A stretch of DNA of 64,000 bases, from assembly GCA_041395845.1 (NCBI GenBank), contig JAWKZS010000009.1:1-64000 (forward strand), written 5' to 3'. The stretch's first letter is position 1. Each line of letters begins with the position of its first letter. The stretch comes from Ch67 sp041395845 (lineage in GTDB: Bacteria; Pseudomonadota; Gammaproteobacteria; Pseudomonadales; Ketobacteraceae). The position numbers were made by a program, and so were the translations under genes. Below, one piece after another: positions 49,870 through 58,360 of this stretch. The notes beneath the pieces are model-generated. The model was given only the letters and a program-made list of their open reading frames with translations. It was not told the DNA's origin and searched no databases.

Positions 49870-50587
49870 ACATTTCACACGAGGTATTTGATATTTTTAT
49901 TCCAGACTGCCGGCTAGCCAGCGAAGAAAGGGATTTTGTTGTGTTTTCAAGCGGTTGCTCTGCGATCACAAGCAGCCAGAGACGCTGGTTCTGCTTGTCC
50001 TTTGGCCTGATTTCGGCGGGGTATCCTGCCTCCCGAATCTTCTCCTGGACGCCCTTTGCCAACTCTTCCCGACTAAACAGACCAAGCGAGACAGCATTCT
50101 TCAAGTCGCCACTGGAAACCAAGTAACTATCAATCTTCCGCGCCTGAAGCTCGCGAAGGGTTTGCAAGGCGCGACGACGGGTATCGTAAGGCGGAAGCAT
50201 GACCCAATACTGGGTCGTGACATATGCCTCAGGGGCAGGAGACTGGGCCTTTAACCCAGCTTGGACCAGTTCCGCCAAGAGAGCCTTCCTCGACTCTTCT
50301 CCATCGAACGGTCCAATCCGCAAACAAACAGACCGCGACACATCTTGCCGTACAGGGATCTGTGGAGGCTGCGCCTTAGGCTTTTCCGGTGTGATTGAAG
50401 GGGGCGGCGAAGCGCTTCCGGGGGCGGGTAGCCGTTCCGTCAACAAAATGAGCGGGGAATCGTCTGATGAAACCTGTCCAGCAGAATTACTCGAAGCCGA
50501 CTCCAGCCCACCTCCGGCCTCATGCCAATACCCCCAACCAAAGTAAATAAGGTTAAGAAGCAACAACGATACTAAAATCCAGCGCAT
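49859..50587 (-). CDS. SPOR-domain membrane protein
   Basis: A 242-residue protein with one N-terminal membrane anchor (MRWILVSLLLLNLIYFGWGYW), a Pro/Ser-rich periplasmic linker, and a C-terminal half that looks like a SPOR peptidoglycan-binding domain (QYWVMLPPYDTRRRALQTLRELQARKIDSYLVSSGDLKNAVSLGLFSREELAKGVQEKIREAGYPAEIRP). SPOR domains bind denuded glycan at division sites. Its place after birA-coaX is common in Pseudomonas relatives. Function unknown. Confidence 0.78.
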   Translation of the reverse strand: MRWILVSLLLLNLIYFGWGYWHEAGGGLESASSNSAGQVSSDDSPLILLTERLPAPGSASPPPSITPEKPKAQPPQIPVRQDVSRSVCLRIGPFDGEESRKALLAELVQAGLKAQSPAPEAYVTTQYWVMLPPYDTRRRALQTLRELQARKIDSYLVSSGDLKNAVSLGLFSREELAKGVQEKIREAGYPAEIRPKDKQNQRLWLLVIAEQPLENTTKSLSSLASRQSGIKISNTSCEMFAQ

Positions 50588-50600
50588 TTTTATTTTAATC

Positions 50601-51350
50601 CTATGGCGTTATCGCCCGGGTCAACCCTTCACGATGCAGAATCGTCATACCTATAAAAAGGAGATCTTCTTGGTGCAGATAATGACACTGCAGCAGTTGT
50701 GCCACAAGCGGCGCATCACCGCCCGCAAGCAAAACCAATGCGCCGGGATTGGCGACCTGATGACGCACCAGGGATACCTCGATCAGCGCAGCGATGGCGG
50801 CTAACGCTCCGTGGGATACTGCCTCTGCGGTATTTCCGCCCGGGGCCCTCAATGCAGAGCGCAACTGATCCTGATCGACTATCACATTGTCGGTGCCCGC
50901 CAGCAATGCTTTGATCCCCAGGTTCAACCCAGGCACAATGTATCCACCTAGATGGCCCCCGCCTGCATCTACAAAGTCCAGTGTAGCCGCTGTTCCGAGA
51001 TCGACAACGACGAGCGGCTTGCGATAGAGCGCCCAGCCCGCGACAACGGCCAGCCAGCGATCCACACCGAGGCGAACGACATCCCGATAGCCACAACGCA
51101 CACCAGCAGCGCTTTCCGTGACGACGCATTCAAACAAGCGAACAGCAGGATATTGTGCTGCCAACCGCAGAAAGCGCTCACGCCTTGCATCCTTAATTAC
51201 AGATGCGAACACAGCATTGCCATCGCGCCCCAGATTGGCAAATAGCGGCCCCAACGCTTGATCCAGCTGATCATAAGCGCACGAATAAACCTGGCTGCCA
51301 TTCCACCATTTGATGCGAGTATTCCCGAGATCGAAGTAGATCACGCTCAA
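50601..51350 (-). CDS. coaX: Type III pantothenate kinase
   Basis: First step of coenzyme A synthesis (pantothenate to 4'-phosphopantothenate). The 249 residues show the ASKHA-fold ATP motif YFDLGNTRIKW, the GVDRWLAVVAGW block, and VVVDLGTAATLDFVDAGGGHLGGYIVPGL. The start is either TTG 51350 (overlapping the birA stop by four bases) or GTG 51344. Translationally coupled to birA. Confidence 0.92.
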   Translation of the reverse strand: MSVIYFDLGNTRIKWWNGSQVYSCAYDQLDQALGPLFANLGRDGNAVFASVIKDARRERFLRLAAQYPAVRLFECVVTESAAGVRCGYRDVVRLGVDRWLAVVAGWALYRKPLVVVDLGTAATLDFVDAGGGHLGGYIVPGLNLGIKALLAGTDNVIVDQDQLRSALRAPGGNTAEAVSHGALAAIAALIEVSLVRHQVANPGALVLLAGGDAPLVAQLLQCHYLHQEDLLFIGMTILHREGLTRAITP

Positions 51351-52315
51351 GACTGCAACCTCAGGGACACTTCACCACCCTTCATGACCTGGATCGCCCC
51401 TTCAGGATCTACCAGCCGAAGCCCGCCGGTTTCATCAACCCCGTCGGCAACTCCCAAAATTTCGTTTACGCCAGTCCTCACAACGACGGGTTTGCCGCGA
51501 TAGGCGTCCAGTTTCGTCCACTCCTCCCGGAAGGAGCCAAATCCTGAAAGCTGAAAGGTTTCCAACGCCAGCAGCACGTCGGATATGACTGTAGCGGCCA
51601 ACAGGTTTCGCGATATGCCCTGACGGTGTTCTTCGAGACGGGTCCAGCGTTGGTCAATACTTGCGGCCGCCGCACCCGGCATTACATGATTGACCCCGAC
51701 GCCGACCACGACTTGGCAGCGCCCTGCGGGGTCTCCTGTCATTTCCAGTAGGATGCCGGCGATTTTTGCGTCTGCCACCAACACATCATTCGGCCACTTG
51801 AGCGCGACTGCGTCGACACCCAATGACCTGAGCGAACGGGCAACGGCCACCCCGACGGCAAGACTGAGCCCTTCAAGTGCTGCGGCACCATGATAGAACT
51901 CCCACACGCAGGAGAAATAGAGATTGGAGGCAAAGGGCGATACCCAGACGCGCCCGCGCCTTCCCCGGCCCGCTGTTTGCTGCTCTGCAAGGCACACGAA
52001 ACCGGATGAGCAGCCGGATGCAACTCGGGCCATCGCAACATCATTGGTGGATGAGGTCTGGGTCAGCACATCCAGACCAGTAAGCAACTGCAGCGCGGAA
52101 GACGCACAATGCGACCTGATCGAAGACGGGTCAAGCAACTCCAGTGGATAGGCCAACCGGTAGCCTTTACCTTTTACGGACTGCACCTGCAGACCTTTGG
52201 ATTCGAGCTTCTGGACCTGCTTCCACACCGCCGCACGACTTACACCGAGTACTTTCCCCAATTCATCGCCAGTGTGAAATTCGCCATCGGAAAGCAATGG
52301 AATCAAGTCGTCCAT
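51347..52315 (-). CDS. birA: Bifunctional biotin-protein ligase / biotin operon repressor BirA
   Basis: Attaches biotin to carboxylase carrier proteins and represses bio genes. The 322 residues have an N-terminal winged helix (DDLIPLLSDGEFHTGDELGKVLGVSRAAVWKQVQKLESKG, residues 2-41), so this is the regulatory class. The ligase domain follows, with GRGRRGR (116-122, adenylate loop) and KWPND (Lys173). A candidate operator is at 5610-5642, upstream of bioB. It begins nine bases after the ArsR-type gene stop, with GAGG just upstream. Confidence 0.96.
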   Translation of the reverse strand: MDDLIPLLSDGEFHTGDELGKVLGVSRAAVWKQVQKLESKGLQVQSVKGKGYRLAYPLELLDPSSIRSHCASSALQLLTGLDVLTQTSSTNDVAMARVASGCSSGFVCLAEQQTAGRGRRGRVWVSPFASNLYFSCVWEFYHGAAALEGLSLAVGVAVARSLRSLGVDAVALKWPNDVLVADAKIAGILLEMTGDPAGRCQVVVGVGVNHVMPGAAAASIDQRWTRLEEHRQGISRNLLAATVISDVLLALETFQLSGFGSFREEWTKLDAYRGKPVVVRTGVNEILGVADGVDETGGLRLVDPEGAIQVMKGGEVSLRLQS

Positions 52316-52324
52316 GTGACCTCA

Positions 52325-52651
52325 TCATTTGAATGCTGCTTGCTTGGTGGCGAATTCCTGCCGGATCCCCTCGCACACTATCGCGCAAAGGTCGAAGACG
52401 AAGGGCGCACCAATCGAGAAGTACGCGAGATTACCGCACTGACGGCGATTCACCAAACCGGCTGTCCTGAGTATCGAGAGATGCTTTGATACATTCGGCT
52501 GCGAGGCCCCCGTCGCTTCTACCAGTTCGCTGACGGTTTTCTCGCCCGCTTGCAGTTGATGCAGGATCCGCAGCCGCATGGGATCGCTCAATACGCGAAA
52601 CCGTTCCGATACCGCCTGCAGCTGCTCTTCTGACAAATTCAGTTCTGACAT
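52325..52651 (-). CDS. ArsR/SmtB-family transcriptional repressor
   Basis: A 108-residue winged-helix protein from ATG 52651 (MSELNLSEEQLQAVSERFRVLSDPMRLRIL). The HTH is VSELVEATGASQPNVSKHLSILRTAGLV (40-67). The classic metal motif ELCVCD is absent. Cysteines are Cys72 (RQC), Cys89 and Cys93 (LCAIVC) in the last helix, so an alpha5 ligand site or thiol sensing is possible, but unproven. It is divergent from the RND cassette with a dyad between them, and also directly upstream of birA in the same direction. Starts further upstream (52711) would place coding sequence over the dyad. Confidence 0.85.
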   Translation of the reverse strand: MSELNLSEEQLQAVSERFRVLSDPMRLRILHQLQAGEKTVSELVEATGASQPNVSKHLSILRTAGLVNRRQCGNLAYFSIGAPFVFDLCAIVCEGIRQEFATKQAAFK

Positions 52652-52701
52652 TTTGACGCTTCCAACGCAGGGTCGGCCAATCATATCAACAATCCTGGCA
52701 G

Positions 52702-52730
52702 TTGACGACATAACTATATCGTTATATGGT
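52702..52730 (+). promoter_or_regulatory. Promoter of the RND-LolA-like-barrel operon
   Basis: TTGACG (52702-52707), 17 bases, TATGGT (52725-52730). The dyad at 52710-52725 fills the spacer. The predicted start of transcription (~52737) rules out ATG 52726 as the first codon. Confidence 0.6.
52710..52725. promoter_or_regulatory. Candidate ArsR operator
   Basis: The 16-base dyad ATAACTATATCGTTAT has 14 of 16 positions symmetric. It lies between divergent arsR-type and RND genes, inside the RND promoter spacer. ArsR-family repressors bind AT-rich dyads overlapping promoters, so this is the natural operator candidate (inference). Confidence 0.6.
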
Positions 52731-52761
52731 TACTTTAGACTACTGCTGGAATAATACCTAC

Positions 52762-55308
52762 ATGAAAGAGCACCTAATACAGTTTGCCTTGCTCCACCCC
52801 AAGCGAATACTGTGGGCAACCCTGATACTAACCCTTGCTCTCGGGCTGCAAATTCCCCGAATCGTGGTAGATACCGACCCGGAAAACATGCTGCCAGCAG
52901 AGCAACCGGACCGGATCATTCACGACAGGATCAAAGAGCAGTTCAACCTTTACGATCTAATTGTCGTTGGGGTAGTCAACACCACCCATCCCGAGGGTGT
53001 CTTCAATCCCAAAACCCTGAACAACGTTCGCATCCTGTCAGAACAGATCAAGAGAATAGATGGCGTCATCAGCCAGGAATTGATGAGCCTGGCTGCTGTA
53101 GACAACATCACCCAGGAAGGTCCTGGGACAATTCGCTTCAACTGGATGATGAACCACGAGGTAGTGGATCAGGCGGATGCCACAACTATCAAGCGACAGA
53201 CTGAACGCCTGCCCATGTTTATGGATACGCTGGTGTCCAGGGATGGGAAGGCATTGGCGATCTATGTTCCCATCGCATCCAAAAGCGCAAGTCACCGGAT
53301 TTCAACCAGCATACGCGATCTGACTCAAACGCTTATCGGTGACGATCAGTATCACATTACCGGTCTACCCGTCGCAGAAGACACCTTCGGCGTCGAGATG
53401 TTTATCCAAATGGCGATTTCGGCACCACTGGCGGCCTTGACCATCTTTTTGCTGATGTGGGTTTTCTTTCGCAGCTTCGCACTCATTACCGCGCCGATGC
53501 TCGTGGCAATGGCATCCGTAATCATGACGATGGGCGGCCTGATCGGCAGCGGATTCACCGTTCACATCATGAGTTCGATGATTCCGATTTTCCTGATGCC
53601 GATCGCGGTCGTGGACTCGGTTCACATTCTCTCTGAATTCGCAGAAACCCATAAGCCAGGGGCGGATGCGCGTGAGTCGATTCGCAAGGTACTACGCAAT
53701 CTGTTCCAGCCAATGCTGTTCACATCCATCACATCAATAGCCGGTTTCGCTTCATTGGCCTTCACTCCGATTCCCCCTGTGCAGGTTTTTGGTATTTTCG
53801 TCGCTATCGGCATTGCTTTGGCATTTATCCTTACCATTACATTCATCCCGGCCTACATAGTGAGCTTGTCGGCGGACAGAATCGAAGCGCTTGCCAGTCG
53901 TCACCACAACCATGACAGCAAGGCGATGCAAAAAACCATGAGCGCGTTCTATATGCTGTCGGCGCGCTGGAGTAAGCTCGTCATTGTGTTAGGACTGGCA
54001 CTGGCTGGCGTCAGTGTCTATGGCATCCAGCGTATTCAGATCAACGACAACCCGGTGCGTTGGTTCAAGGAAAGCCATGGAATCCGCATCGCGGACCGGA
54101 TTCTGAACGAGCATTTCGCGGGAACCTACGATGCCTATCTGGTCTTGAAACAGGATCACACAGCGACGATCACAGAATTCATGTCGAAGCAGCAACAGCT
54201 GTTGGAAGGACATCCATACCTGAGAGGCTTGACCGTAGAGCACACATCAGCAGAGCACTTTGCCAAATCGATATCAGACACCTTATCACGGGTCGAAGAC
54301 AACGTATTCGATGCTGCCGAAAGTGAACAGGACGGATTGAAACAATTCATTGAGTTGCTGGAGGTCACTCAAGGCAACATCAAAGCATTCCAGAGCCCGG
54401 AACTCCTTCAATACGTCGAAACACTGCAAAACTCATTGGCAGAAAGCGGGCTGGTCGGTAAGAGTAACGCACTGCCCGACGTCGTAAAGACTGTGTATCG
54501 CGAACTCAGAGGCGGGGCGGAAGAAAACTTCCGTCTTCCTGACACCCAAAACCAGGTCGCGCAGACATTGCTGAGTTATCAGTCGTCCCATAGACCCAAT
54601 GATCTCTGGCATTTCGTTACGGCAGATTACGACAGCGCTGCCATATGGATTCAACTGAAAAGTGGTGACAACAAGGACATGTCAAGAGTGGTCGACAGCG
54701 TCGCTACTTTTGTCGCAATGAACCCGCTTCCGGACAACCTGTCGATCGAGTGGGGTGGCCTAACCTATATAAACGTAGTCTGGCAGGACGCCATGGTGAA
54801 CGGCATGCTGAACAGTCTGCTTGGAGCGTTCATTATGGTGTTCGTAATGATGACCTTGCTGTTCAGATCCATCATCTTTGGAATCCTGGCCATGATTCCG
54901 CTTTCGCTAACAATCGCATTGATTTATGGGCTCATTGGCATTGTAGGAAAAGACTACGACATGCCGGTGGCAGTCCTGTCTTCCCTCACACTCGGTCTTT
55001 CTGTCGATTTCGCCATTCATTTTCTTGAACGCTGTCGAGCAATATTTGCCGACAAGCAGAACTGGCCGGAAACGCTGAAGGAAATGTTCAATGAACCAGG
55101 GGTCGCGATCACCCGGAACGCCATCGTAATTGCCATCGGGTTCCTGCCACTACTGGCCGCACCGCTGGTCCCTTACAACACGGTCGGAATTTTCCTCGCT
55201 TCGATCATGGCAGCAAGCTGCATCATCACACTTGCGCTTTTGCCAGCCATCCTTCAGACATCCAACCGTTTCCTGTTCCGACAGATATTCCAGGGAGATC
55301 AATCATGA
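52762..55308 (+). CDS. MMPL/RND-family inner-membrane transporter
   Basis: An 848-residue protein (ATG 52762, MKEHLIQFALLHPKRILWATLILTLALGLQIP). It has the RND layout: TM1, a large periplasmic loop, a bundle of five helices, then the same again. Each half carries an acidic residue in the TM4/TM10-type helix: Asp285 in PIAVVDSVHILSEF and Asp749 in GLSVDFAIHFLERC, likely proton-relay residues. It resembles the hydrophobe/lipid transporters (MmpL, HpnN) more than AcrB: it is shorter and there is no adjacent membrane-fusion protein. The stop overlaps the next start by four bases (ATGA). Confidence 0.85.
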   Translation: MKEHLIQFALLHPKRILWATLILTLALGLQIPRIVVDTDPENMLPAEQPDRIIHDRIKEQFNLYDLIVVGVVNTTHPEGVFNPKTLNNVRILSEQIKRIDGVISQELMSLAAVDNITQEGPGTIRFNWMMNHEVVDQADATTIKRQTERLPMFMDTLVSRDGKALAIYVPIASKSASHRISTSIRDLTQTLIGDDQYHITGLPVAEDTFGVEMFIQMAISAPLAALTIFLLMWVFFRSFALITAPMLVAMASVIMTMGGLIGSGFTVHIMSSMIPIFLMPIAVVDSVHILSEFAETHKPGADARESIRKVLRNLFQPMLFTSITSIAGFASLAFTPIPPVQVFGIFVAIGIALAFILTITFIPAYIVSLSADRIEALASRHHNHDSKAMQKTMSAFYMLSARWSKLVIVLGLALAGVSVYGIQRIQINDNPVRWFKESHGIRIADRILNEHFAGTYDAYLVLKQDHTATITEFMSKQQQLLEGHPYLRGLTVEHTSAEHFAKSISDTLSRVEDNVFDAAESEQDGLKQFIELLEVTQGNIKAFQSPELLQYVETLQNSLAESGLVGKSNALPDVVKTVYRELRGGAEENFRLPDTQNQVAQTLLSYQSSHRPNDLWHFVTADYDSAAIWIQLKSGDNKDMSRVVDSVATFVAMNPLPDNLSIEWGGLTYINVVWQDAMVNGMLNSLLGAFIMVFVMMTLLFRSIIFGILAMIPLSLTIALIYGLIGIVGKDYDMPVAVLSSLTLGLSVDFAIHFLERCRAIFADKQNWPETLKEMFNEPGVAITRNAIVIAIGFLPLLAAPLVPYNTVGIFLASIMAASCIITLALLPAILQTSNRFLFRQIFQGDQS

Positions 55309-56108
55309 AACTGCCATCAATCCTTTCGTTGCTCATACTGTTGACAGGCGCCACGAAAGCAATTGCTCAGGATCTCACAGACGCCGACCAGATTGTAGCG
55401 AAGGCCAATCTCGTTGCATTTTACCAAGGTGCAGATGGCCGCGCCGAAACCCGCATGAAGATAGTAGACAGCAAAGGCCGCGAACAGATACGTCAGTTCA
55501 CCATCTTGCGGAAAGACATTGAAGATGGCGGAAATCAAATTTTCTACGTCCTGTTCTCTCGACCAAGCGACGTCAAAAACACCGCCTTCCTCGTCAAAAA
55601 GCAACCTACCGGAGACGACGACCGGTGGCTCTACCTGCCAAGCCTCGACCTGGTCAAGCGCATCTCAAGTGGCGATAAACGCACTAGCTTTGTTGGCTCT
55701 CACTTCTTCTACGAGGACATATCTGGCAGAAACCTGACCGCGGATCGCCATGCTCTGACTCAGACCACACCAACCCACTACGTAGTGAAAAATACGCCCG
55801 CTAATCCAGCGGATGTGGAGTTCAGCCACTACATGGTTTGGATACAGAAAGATACGTTCATCCCTGAAAAAGCAGAATATTTTGACTCACAGAACAAGCT
55901 CTATCGAAGAATATCCGCCGAGAACATCAAATCAATAGATGGATTTCCCACCGCGACCAAAATGAAAGTCGAAGACCTTCGCGACGGCAGCTATTCCGTC
56001 AGCGAGATGCGTTTTATTCGCTACAACATCGATTTGCCAGACAGCGTCTTCTCCGAACGCTCCTTGCGCAATCCACCCTACAATTGGCTAAGCGAGCAGA
56101 AGAGATGA
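55305..56108 (+). CDS. Periplasmic LolA-like protein (outer-membrane lipoprotein-sorting type)
   Basis: A 267-residue protein with a signal peptide (MKLPSILSLLILLTGATKAIA) and a LolA/LolB-like half-barrel pattern: ETRMKIVDSKGREQIRQFTILRKD, then FYVLFSRPSDVKNTAFLVKKQPTGDDDRWLYLPSLDLVKRISSGDKRTSFVGSHFFYEDISGR. I know this as the LolA-like family that accompanies MMPL/RND genes. It probably carries a hydrophobic cargo across the periplasm between the transporter and the outer-membrane protein. Coupled to the RND gene. Confidence 0.8.
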   Translation: MKLPSILSLLILLTGATKAIAQDLTDADQIVAKANLVAFYQGADGRAETRMKIVDSKGREQIRQFTILRKDIEDGGNQIFYVLFSRPSDVKNTAFLVKKQPTGDDDRWLYLPSLDLVKRISSGDKRTSFVGSHFFYEDISGRNLTADRHALTQTTPTHYVVKNTPANPADVEFSHYMVWIQKDTFIPEKAEYFDSQNKLYRRISAENIKSIDGFPTATKMKVEDLRDGSYSVSEMRFIRYNIDLPDSVFSERSLRNPPYNWLSEQKR

Positions 56109-57397
56109 AGAAGCTTCTCTTTTTGAGCCTCGCACTGAGCAGCCAGAACACATTTGCAAGCAACGAAACTGATGACTGGGAAGCCTGGGATCAAGAACCA
56201 AGCGAGGAAACAGCTGGCACCATTCCAGTTAGCGGATTCTTACAATATTTTTTCAGCAACAGAACCGTTGATAACGACCTGATAAGCGAAGACACGATTG
56301 CAAATGAGGTCCGCTTGCGCCTCGAGACCACATACCATTCTGAAAGCTGGTATGTAAACTACAAAGGCGATCTGTACTTCGACGAGGTTTCTAGCAAGGC
56401 TTCGGCGCGTAACCGAGAGTCGTTCATCCACGCCTCTCCTACGAGCGCCATAGATCTTCGAGCAGGACGCCAAATCCTCACCTGGGGAACCGGTGATCTG
56501 CTATTCCTTAACGATCTTTTCCCAAAAAACTGGAAAGCCTTTTTCAGCGGCGACGATCAACAGTACCTGAAAAATCCGTCCGACGCCCTTAAAGCAAGCT
56601 GGTACTCGGATGTCGTAAATATTGATCTCGTATGGTCGCCAATATTCGATCATGACACCTATATTGACGGAGAACGCTTCAGTTACTTCTCTCCCCTATA
56701 TAACGCTACCGTCGCGGCGTCTCCAATCATGAAAGGCCAAAGTCCGGAGCATGACATCGATAACGGCGAGTATTCAGCACGCATTTATCGCAACATCAGC
56801 GGCACAGAATACGCAGGTTATTTCTATCGCGGCTTTTACAAGACTCCGGAAGGATTTGATCCCCTAACGGATAGTCTTTATTTTCCGAGAATGAACGCCA
56901 TTGGGGCGAGCGCCCGGGGCTCCGTGCTCAGCGGTATCGGCTACGCAGAGTTTAGCTATTACGATTCCGTAGAGGATAGAGATGGAAAAAGCCCTTATGT
57001 ACCGAACTCTGAAACACGCTTTTTGATCGGTTATGAACAGGAGATCGTTAAAGATCTGACGCTTTCAGTACAGGGGTATCTGGAACATATACACGATTAT
57101 AAATTCCTGGCCGAAGAGACAGAGTTTCTCGAGCACACGCCAGAACAAAACCGGAACGTCCTGACCATACGCATCACCTATCTTGCACTAAACAACAATC
57201 TGGTCTGGACCACGTTTCTTTTTTATTCGCCCAACGATCACGACCTTTATCTGCTCCCGTCAGCAAAATATCGGGTCGACGATAATTTCGAAGTATCGGC
57301 GGGGTTTAATTATTTCAAAGGGGACTACCGTTCCACCATGTTCGGACAATTTCAAGAAAACAGTAACGCCTATTTGCGCGTTAAGTTTATCTTTTGA
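56105..57397 (+). CDS. Outer-membrane beta-barrel protein of the cassette
   Basis: A 430-residue protein from ATG 56105 with a signal peptide (MKKLLFLSLALSSQNTFA) and an acidic stretch (DDWEAWDQEPSEE). The remainder alternates aromatic and polar residues like a porin and ends in Phe (YLRVKFIF), the usual outer-membrane assembly signal. It resembles the DUF1302 or alginate-export type barrels, but I cannot pin the family. The start overlaps the LolA-like stop by four bases, so the three genes form one operon. The IS66 debris starts three bases after its stop. Confidence 0.7.
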   Translation: MKKLLFLSLALSSQNTFASNETDDWEAWDQEPSEETAGTIPVSGFLQYFFSNRTVDNDLISEDTIANEVRLRLETTYHSESWYVNYKGDLYFDEVSSKASARNRESFIHASPTSAIDLRAGRQILTWGTGDLLFLNDLFPKNWKAFFSGDDQQYLKNPSDALKASWYSDVVNIDLVWSPIFDHDTYIDGERFSYFSPLYNATVAASPIMKGQSPEHDIDNGEYSARIYRNISGTEYAGYFYRGFYKTPEGFDPLTDSLYFPRMNAIGASARGSVLSGIGYAEFSYYDSVEDRDGKSPYVPNSETRFLIGYEQEIVKDLTLSVQGYLEHIHDYKFLAEETEFLEHTPEQNRNVLTIRITYLALNNNLVWTTFLFYSPNDHDLYLLPSAKYRVDDNFEVSAGFNYFKGDYRSTMFGQFQENSNAYLRVKFIF

Positions 57398-57399
57398 CA

Positions 57400-57421
57400 G
57401 TAAGCGTTCGGCAAACCCATC
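57400..57421 (+). repeat. IS66-type terminus, copy 1
   Basis: Begins GTAAGCGTTCGG, three bases after the stop of the barrel gene. Matches copy 2 (57591-57612) at 18 of 22 positions. Confidence 0.6.
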
Positions 57422-57450
57422 AGGATTAGCGAGTTCTGGTGCTTAACCAT

Positions 57451-57469
57451 AGTGTCCACTTAAAAACAG
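57451..57469 (+). repeat. 19-base inverted repeat, left arm
   Basis: AGTGTCCACTTAAAAACAG. The reverse complement of 57650-57668 differs at one position. The pair brackets the TnpC tail remnant. Confidence 0.75.
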
Positions 57470-57628
57470 GTGGAAAACCAGATTCGTCCCTGGGCACTGG
57501 GCCGGAACAACTGATTGTTTGCCGGCAGTCTGCGCAGCGGCCAACGTGCGGCCAATGTGATGAGCCTGATTCAGTCAGCCAAACTCAACGGTAACCGTCC
57601 GGCCAACTCATCTTTCAAATCGGCGTGA
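57470..57628 (+). pseudogene. IS66 TnpC C-terminal remnant
   Basis: Translates as VENQIRPWALGRNN, stop, LFAGSLRSGQRAANVMSLIQSAKLNG, matching the conserved end of IS66 transposases (usually KNWLFAGSLRSGQRAAN). The stop (TGA at 57512-57514) replaces the expected Trp. After codon 41 it runs straight into the second terminus copy at 57591 and the rest of TnpC is missing. Debris of an earlier or tandem copy. Confidence 0.85.
57591..57612 (+). repeat. IS66-type terminus, copy 2
   Basis: Begins GTAACCGTCCGG and interrupts the TnpC tail remnant. It probably marks the left end of the tnpABC copy that follows. Confidence 0.6.
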
Positions 57629-57640
57629 TGCCGCTACTTT

Positions 57641-57668
57641 AGTGTCCACCTATTTTTAAGTGGACACT
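57641..57668 (+). repeat. Hairpin and right arm of the 19-base inverted repeat
   Basis: GTGTCCAC (57642-57649) pairs with GTGGACAC (57660-57667) as a hairpin directly before tnpA. The right part 57650-57668 also pairs with 57451-57469. It may be an element end or a regulatory hairpin. Confidence 0.65.
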
Positions 57669-57672
57669 TATT

Positions 57673-58023
57673 ATGAGTACAGCAAGACCCGATAAACCCA
57701 AAGACAAGCGTCGGCGCCACAACCCGGAATTCCGCTTAAGCGTGCTCAAGGAGTGCGAGGCACCCGGCAGCTCCATAGCCGAAGTGGCTCGCAAGCACCA
57801 GCTCAATGCCAATTTGGTGCATAAGTGGCGCCGTGATCATCAGGGCAGTCAAGCTCAGCAACAAGACGATTTCGTAGCGTTGCCGGCGCTAGCCGCGCCT
57901 GCCGTTCCGACAGGTCCAGACCGCGCGATCAAAGTTGAACTGCTGTCGCCGGCCGGTCCCATTGTTCTGCACTGGCCGTTATCGGAAATGCATCAGCTGG
58001 CCTACTGGCTCCGGCAGTTATAG
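57673..58023 (+). CDS. IS66-family accessory protein TnpA
   Basis: A 116-residue helix-turn-helix protein (HNPEFRLSVLKECEAPGSSIAEVARKHQLNANLVHKWRRDHQ) of the IS66 OrfA type, needed with TnpB for transposition. Intact. No convincing ribosome binding site precedes the ATG. Confidence 0.88.
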   Translation: MSTARPDKPKDKRRRHNPEFRLSVLKECEAPGSSIAEVARKHQLNANLVHKWRRDHQGSQAQQQDDFVALPALAAPAVPTGPDRAIKVELLSPAGPIVLHWPLSEMHQLAYWLRQL

Positions 58024-58024
58024 C

Positions 58025-58360
58025 ATGCTGCGCCTCGACGAGATCTGGCTGGCGCGGGAGCCACTGGATATGCGGGCCGGGCCGGATACGGCCCTGGCGC
58101 GAGTCGTTCATGCCTTCGGTGCCGCCAAACATCATACCGCCTATGTGTTTGCCAACAAACAAGGTAACCGCATGAAGATTCTGGTGGTCGATCCGTTTGG
58201 TGTCTGGCTGGCGTCCCGGCGCTTGCATCAGGGCAAGTTTGTGTGGACGGCCCTGCGCGAAGGTGGAGCGGTTGAATTGGACCTGCAACAGTTGCGTGCC
58301 CTGGTGGTTGGTTTGCCCTGGCAATATGCCGGGAAACATCAGGCAATATCGGTGCTGTAG
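58025..58360 (+). CDS. IS66-family accessory protein TnpB
   Basis: 111 residues from ATG 58025 (MLRLDEIWLAREPLDMRAGPDTALARVV), with the family core VFANKQGNRMKILVVDPFGVWLASRRLHQGKFVW. One base after the tnpA stop, so coupled. The open frame to 57935 is an out-of-family extension. Confidence 0.9.
   Translation: MLRLDEIWLAREPLDMRAGPDTALARVVHAFGAAKHHTAYVFANKQGNRMKILVVDPFGVWLASRRLHQGKFVWTALREGGAVELDLQQLRALVVGLPWQYAGKHQAISVL

Noticed and set aside
52726..52761. Upstream ATG (52726) as start of the RND gene
   Set aside because: It lies in the -10 box of the promoter and has no ribosome site; MKEHL at 52762 begins the hydrophobic N-terminus typical of the family.
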